Origin: an uncultured Oscillospiraceae bacterium | GTDB taxonomy: Bacteria; Bacillota; Clostridia; Oscillospirales; Oscillospiraceae | Assembly: GCA_910587255.1 (NCBI GenBank) | Contig: CAJUKT010000105.1 | Span: 1-44,009, forward strand | Direction: 5' to 3' | DNA length: 44,009 nucleotides | Part shown: piece after piece, positions 8,203-14,439 of the stretch | Numbering within the stretch: the stretch's first letter is position 1 | Layout: the number at the start of each line of letters is the position of its first letter | The notes under the pieces: generated by a model | What the model was told of the DNA's origin: nothing | Database searches by the model: none | Seen by the model: only the letters and a program-made list of their open reading frames with translations | Made by a program: the position numbers and the translations under genes

Positions 8203-9750
8203 TTACAGATTTTGTTTAATGATGCGGTTGATGATGCCCAGGGCCACGCCGTTCTTTTCGTCTACCCGGGTGACGGTGAGACTGACGGTATCTTTCCGGC
8301 CGGGCATACGCATATCGCGGCACTCGTGGGAGACAGCATTTACTCCGATGTCGAGCCGGATGAAAAACACGCCTTTGTTGATGCCCGTCACCTCGCCCAC
8401 ATACCGCCCGTTGCGCTGGCACAGGTGAAGATTGTCCTCTTCCTCCCCGAAAACATCCCGGGCGTCCACCCGGATCGCCACATCGCCGCCGCTGGTGCGC
8501 TCGATCTTGGTCACCCGGACCGTGACCAGGTCGCCCACGGCGAATTTGCTTCGGACGCTGCTGACCCACAGCCGGGACACCCCGCTGGCCGATACGGCGC
8601 ACTCCACGCCAAAAACCTCCAGCCGGACGCTCTTTTCCGCCACCGCCACCACACGGGCCTGCACAAGGCTGCCCTCCTCGATCAGATGGCCGCCCAGCTC
8701 ATCGGTGTCCAGGTAGAAGCGTTTGCGCTTGCGGCGCATGGCGTCCTTCCGGCTGCCCAGAACAAAGCGTTCTCCGGTGTCCTCTCTGGCACCAAAGCCG
8801 CGCACCAGGAAATCCACATCAAAATTTTGCCGGGAACTGAGGATCTTGACGATTCCGATGGCCCAGCGGGTGTACTCCAGGCCGCTGGGGACGGGGTCGG
8901 TGTGTACCCCCATCTCTTTTAACGGCACCAGCACCCTGACACCCTTGAAGATGATAATGGCCAGATCCATGCCCAGGGGCGTGCGCTCCACGCCGGACAG
9001 CTTGCCGGTGAGGATGTGCCCGGTGCGCTGGGCGTTCTCCAGCTCATGCCACACCAGGTCGCTCAGATCCTGCTGGGTTATCACCTCGGCCCGGGGGTCG
9101 ATGGTCAGCACACGCTCCCGTTCCCGCCGGGGGCTGGTGCGGCGGTCAACGACCCGGTGGGGGGCGGGTCCCCCTTCCATGCCGAAGCTGTCCGCAGCAC
9201 CGGGGGTATCCGGCTCGGGCGGCAGATCGTCAAACTGGTTCTCCGGGGCCATGGGCGGCATTCCGCCGGGGCTGTTGTCCTGGCCCTCGCCGTCCATATC
9301 CGCCTCACCATCACCCTCATCCTCCGGCAGGGGGACAGGCTCCATGCCGCCCTGGCTCACCGCGGCCAACAGGGCGTCGTAGTCCTCGCTGTCATCCTCC
9401 CCATCAGGAGCGGTGAGGGCATCATCCATACCGCCCTCTCCATCGCCGGGGGGAAGCCCATCCGGGGCGGGGGGCTCGCCGGGTTCCATACCCTGGGGCG
9501 TGCCGTCATCCGCCGCCGCGCCCTCAAAAGGCATATCGTCCCCGGCGGGGAACTCCCCGCCGTTGCCTTCCCCGCTGTCGGCCAGAACCGCGCCGTCCGG
9601 GGCTTCGCCCGCCGCGCCCGGGGACATACTGCCGCTGTCCATGGGCGCGTCGGGGGCTGCTTCCGCGCCCTCAACCGCCATGCCCTCCACAGGGGCGTTG
9701 TCCTGCATCTGCTCCTCCTGGGGTTCGGGTACTGCTTTTTTTCTTGCCAA
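8203..9750 (-). CDS. Acidic-tailed protein with S1-like RNA-binding domains
   Basis: A 515-residue cytoplasmic protein. Residues 1-205 are a low-complexity stretch rich in Asp, Glu, Gly, Pro, Ala and Met. From about 215 there are three OB/S1-like segments: about 235-330 (TGKLSGVERTPLGMDLA), about 355-425 (GSLVQARVVAVAEKSVRLEV...) and about 440-512 (NGRYVGEVTGINKGVFFIRL). S1 domains bind RNA or single-stranded DNA. Proteins of this kind recur in clostridial ICEs, but I know of no established role. The start is TTG with AGGAGG eight bases upstream. It lies 16 bases behind virD4, so the two are probably co-transcribed. Confidence 0.75.
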   Translation of the reverse strand: MARKKAVPEPQEEQMQDNAPVEGMAVEGAEAAPDAPMDSGSMSPGAAGEAPDGAVLADSGEGNGGEFPAGDDMPFEGAAADDGTPQGMEPGEPPAPDGLPPGDGEGGMDDALTAPDGEDDSEDYDALLAAVSQGGMEPVPLPEDEGDGEADMDGEGQDNSPGGMPPMAPENQFDDLPPEPDTPGAADSFGMEGGPAPHRVVDRRTSPRRERERVLTIDPRAEVITQQDLSDLVWHELENAQRTGHILTGKLSGVERTPLGMDLAIIIFKGVRVLVPLKEMGVHTDPVPSGLEYTRWAIGIVKILSSRQNFDVDFLVRGFGAREDTGERFVLGSRKDAMRRKRKRFYLDTDELGGHLIEEGSLVQARVVAVAEKSVRLEVFGVECAVSASGVSRLWVSSVRSKFAVGDLVTVRVTKIERTSGGDVAIRVDARDVFGEEEDNLHLCQRNGRYVGEVTGINKGVFFIRLDIGVNAVSHECRDMRMPGRKDTVSLTVTRVDEKNGVALGIINRIIKQNL

Positions 9751-9766
9751 ATGTCATTCCTCCTTG

Positions 9767-11713
9767 TTATTTTGGCTTGGGTACAATGGAGTCCTTATTC
9801 GCTGCTTTTATCTGCGTTGTGGGTTTGCCGGCTGCCCGTTTCACTGGGGCCGCCTTGGAGGACGGCTCCTTTTTTGATGCGGCGGCGGATGCGGCAGGCT
9901 GGGCCGGAGCAGCCTTCACCCCCTTTTGCGGCCCCGCCTGTTTCTGCCCCTGCGCCTTCCGCCACGCAGGAACGTGGGCGGAGGCCTTGCCCGCCCGGAG
10001 CTTCTTCGCCTCGGGATGCCTGGAATAGTCGTACTTATCAACCTCCAATACTTTCTTGCCCCGGAGGATCACCAGGGCGCGATCCACGTCCATGCGCAGC
10101 ACCTCATCCATGGTCATCAGCTTGCGCCGTCCCACGCCGCTGGTCTCCCGGTACATGGGGGTGTAGTCCGTCACCCGCCATGCGTCCAGCTGCTTGCCCC
10201 GGCTGGTGACGGTGATGCTGGCTTCCCCAGTGCGGTCGGAAATGAACGTAGCGGTGAGGGCATCGGTGCAGCCCAGGAACAGGGTGATGTCGCAGTTGCC
10301 CAAGATCTCCTGCCACTGGTTGTCCGGGTAGCGGTTTTGCAGCCCGGCCAGGTTCTGGAACACGCAGGACATGGAGATGTTTCGGGAGCGGATGACAGAT
10401 ATTTTTCGGCTTAGATCGGGGATCACCCCGCAGGCGCACAGCTCCTCGCCCAGTACGTGGACGGGGACGGGCAGCGCCCCGCCGGGGCACTTCTGGTCCG
10501 CAAACCGCACCAGTTTGATGAAAATGAAGGACAGGAACAGGGAGGACAGGAAATCGAAGGTGCTGTCCTGGTCGCTGGTGATGCAGAAGTAGGCGCAGGG
10601 CTGTTTGCCGGGCAGCTCCAGGTCGATCTCATCGTAGCCGGTGATGTTGCGGATGTCCTGGTTCTGGAACACCTGGAGGCGGGAGCCCAGGCCGATGATC
10701 ACGCCGCCCCGGACGCTCTCGCTGGCCTGTTTGAAAATGCTGTAGGGCGCTTTGGCCGGGTGGGTGACGGGAAGCACGTCGAACAGGGCGTTCAGTTCCT
10801 TCTCGCTGCTCATGGTAAGGAGCTGGTAGACCTCCCCAATGGTTTTCTTTCCCTCCGGATAGCCCTGCTCTACATAGAGTACCAGGGCTTTCAGCAGGTT
10901 CAGCTCGGCGTTGTCCCAGAAATGATCCCCCCGGCCGCTGCCCGTGTTTTTGATGATGACGTCGCAAAAGAGCTGGGCCATCAGCTCCTGCCCCTCGATC
11001 TCGGACAAGCAGTTCCAGGAATCCGAGGCGGCGGGCGTGACGAGGTTGAACACCTTCACGGTGTAGCCCTGATCCCGCAGGTACTCGCTGGTTTTTTCGT
11101 AGAGCTCCGACTTGGGATCACAGATCACCAGGGAGGACTTCCGGGCCACGCTCTGCAAAATCATGTTGACGCAGAAGGCCCGGGTTTTCTTCGAGCCGCT
11201 GGCCCCGTACACCGCCAGATTGCCGTTGAACCGGGTTTTCAGGGGGACGCACACCACCTGCCTGTCCAGCTCCCCCAGGATGATGCCGGGGTGCTTGCGA
11301 ATATCGGGCACCAAATCCAAAACACCCTTGAGCTCCTTCTTGCCCATGAAGCCCGCCGTACCGTAGGTGCCCTTGTCCGAGTAGGTAAGGTTGCGGGCCT
11401 TGTCCAGCGTCCCGCCTTCGCCCCGGCCCATGTGCAGCACACCGAACATCAGCACCGCCAGCGCCGCAATACACAGGCCCAAGCCCTGCAGCCCGGAGGG
11501 CCAGCGGAACACGGCGGCGATGCAGGCAAAGAAATTGGCGTCCGGGAGCTGGGGCGCGGTCCCGAACTGCCCGCCCTGGGACTGCCAAAGGTCGTAGTTG
11601 TAGAGGAACTGGGCAAGAAAACCGCCGCCATAGAGCAAGGCGGCGAGGGCGATGGGCAGAACAATCATCAGGCTAATCAGTTTCTTGCGGTTGATGGAAC
11701 ACACTCCCTTCAT
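9767..11713 (-). CDS. virD4: VirD4/TraG-type coupling protein
   Basis: A 648-residue membrane ATPase that hands the relaxase-DNA complex to the secretion channel. Two N-terminal transmembrane helices (about 12-38 and 78-98) precede the TraG/VirD4 domain. The Walker A segment at 170-177 reads GASGSKKT, with Lys where the second conserved Gly normally stands. The Walker B region is VHVLGEEL (about 418-425), so Glu423 replaces the usual Asp before Glu424. HFWDNAELNLLKAL (about 264-277) is typical of the family. The tail (595-648) is Lys/Ala/Pro-rich and probably disordered. An upstream in-frame extension of 41 codons is possible, but it lies inside the previous gene; the ATG at 11713 fits the membrane topology better. 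It overlaps the 379-residue gene upstream by 41 bases. Confidence 0.92.
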   Translation of the reverse strand: MKGVCSINRKKLISLMIVLPIALAALLYGGGFLAQFLYNYDLWQSQGGQFGTAPQLPDANFFACIAAVFRWPSGLQGLGLCIAALAVLMFGVLHMGRGEGGTLDKARNLTYSDKGTYGTAGFMGKKELKGVLDLVPDIRKHPGIILGELDRQVVCVPLKTRFNGNLAVYGASGSKKTRAFCVNMILQSVARKSSLVICDPKSELYEKTSEYLRDQGYTVKVFNLVTPAASDSWNCLSEIEGQELMAQLFCDVIIKNTGSGRGDHFWDNAELNLLKALVLYVEQGYPEGKKTIGEVYQLLTMSSEKELNALFDVLPVTHPAKAPYSIFKQASESVRGGVIIGLGSRLQVFQNQDIRNITGYDEIDLELPGKQPCAYFCITSDQDSTFDFLSSLFLSFIFIKLVRFADQKCPGGALPVPVHVLGEELCACGVIPDLSRKISVIRSRNISMSCVFQNLAGLQNRYPDNQWQEILGNCDITLFLGCTDALTATFISDRTGEASITVTSRGKQLDAWRVTDYTPMYRETSGVGRRKLMTMDEVLRMDVDRALVILRGKKVLEVDKYDYSRHPEAKKLRAGKASAHVPAWRKAQGQKQAGPQKGVKAAPAQPAASAAASKKEPSSKAAPVKRAAGKPTTQIKAANKDSIVPKPK

Positions 11714-12812
11714 AGGCTTCAAAGTCAATGTGCCGGATCTCCACGTTCGGCCCGCAGACCTGCCGCATGGCGTCCTCCTGGAAATCAAAGCAATACAGCG
11801 TCCCCGTCCGGCCATGGATATGCAGCACGTTGTCAAACTTCATGATCCGGGGCATATCGCAGGTATAGCCGAACAGCACCGGACTGTCCCCGTCCATGGC
11901 ATCGTTCACCACCGCCCAGTTGGGCCGGGCCGGATCAAGGCCCTGGGACAGGATGCCGTCCAAAACGGCCTTTTCGTCCGGGTGGAGGAGCAGGTACAGG
12001 ATAACGTCGCCACGTTGGTCGCAGGTCAGAAAGTAGAAATGGTCGTAGCTCCCGTCCTGGATAAAGTGATCCTTGCCCTTGGTATCGGCATCCAGCAGGG
12101 CGGGCGCCTGGCCCATGTGGCTGCCGAACAGGATCGCACTCAGTTCGGCAGCACCAAACTGTCCGGGAAGCCGGTTCTGGCACAGCTCGATTTGGAGCAG
12201 GGCTTTGAGCCGCATTTCTGCCTGGTACTCCCACTTCATTAAAGCAGGGCCGGTGTTGTAGACGGCGAAAATACTGCCGCCCGTCAGCAGAAGGCCCATA
12301 GCCCGGGAATTGCGGATCTTGGTCGCAAGCGCCCCCAGGTTTTTGACCTCGCGGGAGCCGTAATAGGCGGGCCACTCAATGTATGGGGCCTCAGTGAGCG
12401 GCGTGGGGGTGAATACGACAGGCTTTTCCCAGGGGAAAGACAATATGCCCACGTTGAACATAGACACCAGCACCTCGGCCATCCGATGCAGACGCAGGCG
12501 GTGGAGAATAGAATATTTTGGCGCGTTGGTCATGGTGTCGCCGGTGAACAGGGGGACAAACCGATCCGGCCAGTCAGCGGCCAGCTGTTTTTTAGCCGCA
12601 GCCGTCAGCCGCAGACCGCGCAGGCCATCTCGGTAGTAGGTGCGGATAAGCCTTTCCCGCTTGAGGCGCTTGACCACAAAATCCGCATAGGATACGGAGC
12701 CGGATAAACGCCTCACCTGCTCAATGGGAAACTCGCCCGACAGCGCAATCAACATCAACAAAAGTGAGGAAAACCCATCTGAGTCCGGCGTCCGGCGTTT
12801 TTCTGCATCCAT
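11673..12812 (-). CDS. ICE protein with N-terminal winged helix, unknown function
   Basis: A 379-residue soluble protein directly upstream of, and overlapping, virD4. Residues about 15-80 have the look of a winged helix-turn-helix (FPIEQVRRLSG...YADFVVKRLKRERLIRTYYRDG...LRLTAAAKKQL). The remainder is a mixed alpha/beta domain without a motif I recognise. Position next to the coupling protein suggests a DNA-binding or relaxosome-related accessory role, comparable in general terms to replication-relaxation family proteins, but this is inference. Start: ATG at 12812 with GAGAGG about 11 bases upstream. Confidence 0.7.
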   Translation of the reverse strand: MDAEKRRTPDSDGFSSLLLMLIALSGEFPIEQVRRLSGSVSYADFVVKRLKRERLIRTYYRDGLRGLRLTAAAKKQLAADWPDRFVPLFTGDTMTNAPKYSILHRLRLHRMAEVLVSMFNVGILSFPWEKPVVFTPTPLTEAPYIEWPAYYGSREVKNLGALATKIRNSRAMGLLLTGGSIFAVYNTGPALMKWEYQAEMRLKALLQIELCQNRLPGQFGAAELSAILFGSHMGQAPALLDADTKGKDHFIQDGSYDHFYFLTCDQRGDVILYLLLHPDEKAVLDGILSQGLDPARPNWAVVNDAMDGDSPVLFGYTCDMPRIMKFDNVLHIHGRTGTLYCFDFQEDAMRQVCGPNVEIRHIDFEAYEGSVFHQPQETD

Positions 12813-13028
12813 AACAATTCACACCTCTCCAAAACGGTTTTTACGCCCAAGCCCGCCTTGACTTGGGCGCTTTTTGGAGCTTGCCGGGGCGGGAAACGCC
12901 TGGATTTTCAATGGGTTTCGCCGGTTGAACCCATATCCCAAAACCGACCCTCAAAAAACAGGCAAAATGGGATATGCACGATGCCCGCAAACAGGTACTT
13001 TTTCCGGCAATTTCCCGTCCATTTCTCG
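12813..13028. other. 216-base non-coding gap with inverted repeats inside the ICE
   Basis: No gene is visible. CGCCCAAG (12844-12851) pairs with CTTGGGCG (12862-12869), followed on the plus strand by CTTTTT although no plus-strand gene precedes it. CATATCCCA (12932-12940) pairs with TGGGATATG (12968-12976) around a 27-base loop. The gap separates the virD4 group from the virB4 group. It may hold a promoter, a transcript-end structure or part of a transfer origin. I found no convincing promoter boxes. Confidence 0.45.
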
Positions 13029-13691
13029 CTATAGATCCGCAATGGAATCCAGCACCTTTTCCCGCTCTTTCAGCCATTCGGTAAAGCGCCCGCTGTCCAT
13101 GATGGAGATGCGGGTACAGTCCGTTTCGCCCAGCTCGGTGGTGTGGTAGGCGTCGCACAAAAGGCCGCTGTCATCCACCAGCAGGAAGGAGGCGGCCACG
13201 TCCAGCAGCCGCTTCAGCTCCAGGTTGTCGTAGTCCCGCACCCGGCGCTCGGGCAGCTCCCGGTTGTAGATGTTGGAGAAGCACACCACGCAGTGCTTGA
13301 ACTGGGGCATGGGGTGTTCCCGGGCGTACTGGCTTAGGGCGGCATGGAAGGGATCCAGCAGAAACTCCGAGCTGGGCCGCCGCTTCCGCTTGGGCAGCAG
13401 GCTGGGCAGGGTGATTTCCATGATGCCGTCGTTGTACTGGATATCAATGCCCATCATCAGGGCGGCGGACGTGAGGTATTCCTCCTTTCGGACATTGGTG
13501 GAGGCATAGAGGATATGTCGCAGCCGGCAGGCAATTTGCTCCGTCCGCAGGGCCGCATCGGTGGACAGCGTTTCGTAGTTGTCCGGGTAGCGCTGGATGT
13601 CGGTGGTATTCATGGCATACAGCGCGTTGTTCAGCCGGTGGATATCGTCCAGGATGGACGATATCCGCCGGGATAAGACTGCACGATCCAA
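13029..13691 (-). CDS. ICE accessory protein, unknown function
   Basis: A predicted 220-residue soluble protein. The TTG at 13691 is preferred as start because AAAGGA stands eight bases upstream and it begins 13 bases behind the previous stop; a longer frame from 13766 would overlap that gene by 61 bases. The first 80 residues are helical (RISSILDDIHRLNNALYAMN). A central basic run, KRKRRPSSEF, precedes a domain with VVCFSNIYNREL and RDYDNLELKRLLDVAASFLLVDD. The C-terminal half somewhat resembles small DNA-processing or resolvase-like folds, but no motif is decisive. Conserved ICE gene of unknown role. Confidence 0.65.
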   Translation of the reverse strand: MDRAVLSRRISSILDDIHRLNNALYAMNTTDIQRYPDNYETLSTDAALRTEQIACRLRHILYASTNVRKEEYLTSAALMMGIDIQYNDGIMEITLPSLLPKRKRRPSSEFLLDPFHAALSQYAREHPMPQFKHCVVCFSNIYNRELPERRVRDYDNLELKRLLDVAASFLLVDDSGLLCDAYHTTELGETDCTRISIMDSGRFTEWLKEREKVLDSIADL

Positions 13692-13704
13692 ATTTTCAGT
13701 CCTT

Positions 13705-14226
13705 TCACTCTTTTTGATAGTATTGCACCTCCCCGTCCGGGGAGACGGTGCAGTAGCCACAGGCATTAGGGATGTCCAGCATATTGATCTGTTCAGGGGT
13801 ATCCACCATAATGAGCCGGCGGGAAGGGTTGTCCCCGGCGGCGGCGAGAATGCTGGTCATCATGGCCTCTTTCCCCTGTTCGACGTGGATGATCTCATAA
13901 ACGGCCCCATCAGCGAAGAAGATGATTTTCGCCGGATAGTCCGCCACCGCGTGATACTCCACCCGATCCATAAAGTCCACCAGCACCCAAACCGCCGAGA
14001 ACAGTGCCTTGTCTACCTTCCCGTTCTTGACAAGGGCCGTCCGGTAAACCCCATCCTCATAGAACAGCCGCTGCTGCTTCGTCAGGTAGATCAGCAGTTC
14101 ATTGATCTTTTCCCGCTTCCCAGGGTAGAGCCGGAGAACCTGTTCCCTTGTCAGCACTTGGTACATGGAAATATCCCGGAGCAGGCTGGCGGCTTCCTGG
14201 CTGTAGGACTGGTCTCTCGTTTTCAT
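13705..14226 (-). CDS. Small conserved ICE protein (DUF5697-like), unknown function
   Basis: A 173-residue soluble protein. The ATG at 14226 is chosen because GGAGG stands five bases upstream; a frame from 14289 has no such signal and would run into the repeat cluster. The N-terminal half resembles a winged helix (EAASLLRDISMYQVLTREQV...KINELLIYLTKQQRLFYEDGVY). The C-terminal half is alpha/beta (AKIIFFADGAVYEIIHVEQGKE). From memory this resembles the DUF5697 proteins of clostridial mobile elements; I am not certain. It is the first gene after the CGTATT repeat cluster, so it may be controlled by whatever binds there. Confidence 0.65.
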   Translation of the reverse strand: MKTRDQSYSQEAASLLRDISMYQVLTREQVLRLYPGKREKINELLIYLTKQQRLFYEDGVYRTALVKNGKVDKALFSAVWVLVDFMDRVEYHAVADYPAKIIFFADGAVYEIIHVEQGKEAMMTSILAAAGDNPSRRLIMVDTPEQINMLDIPNACGYCTVSPDGEVQYYQKE

Positions 14227-14235
14227 GTTCGCCTC

Positions 14236-14439
14236 CTGTACGTATTCGTGCGTATTACTGCCGTATTGGAGCGGCGCGAATACGCACAATATTTCTTAAA
14301 ATCGTGCTTATACGTATTAGGGTATTCGCTATTGCGTACAAGTTTTGAAGCTGTACGTATTAGGACGCATACGCGCCGTCCAGAATCCTGGGTACGTATT
14401 TCGGAGGTCTTAGGACGTATACGCGCCGCGCCAATACGT
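14236..14439. repeat. Cluster of CGTATT/AATACG repeats, iteron-like
   Basis: Between the virB4 stop and the 13705-14226 gene, CGTATT occurs at 14241, 14251, 14262, 14313, 14356 and 14395, and in reverse (AATACG) at 14279 and 14433. That is eight exact copies in about 200 bases. In addition TTAGGACGCATACGCGCCG (14360-14378) recurs at 14410-14428 with one change, exactly 50 bases apart. Nothing in the window codes here. Such clusters serve as iterons, transfer-origin flanks, partition sites or operator arrays. Confidence 0.7.

Noticed and set aside
11714..11836. Longer start for the coupling protein at 11836
   Set aside because: The extra 41 residues lie fully inside the upstream gene, are Arg/Cys-rich and lack a ribosome binding site.
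12844..12876. Terminator of a plus-strand gene in the ICE
   Set aside because: No plus-strand gene with start signals precedes it; the hairpin is reported only as structure.
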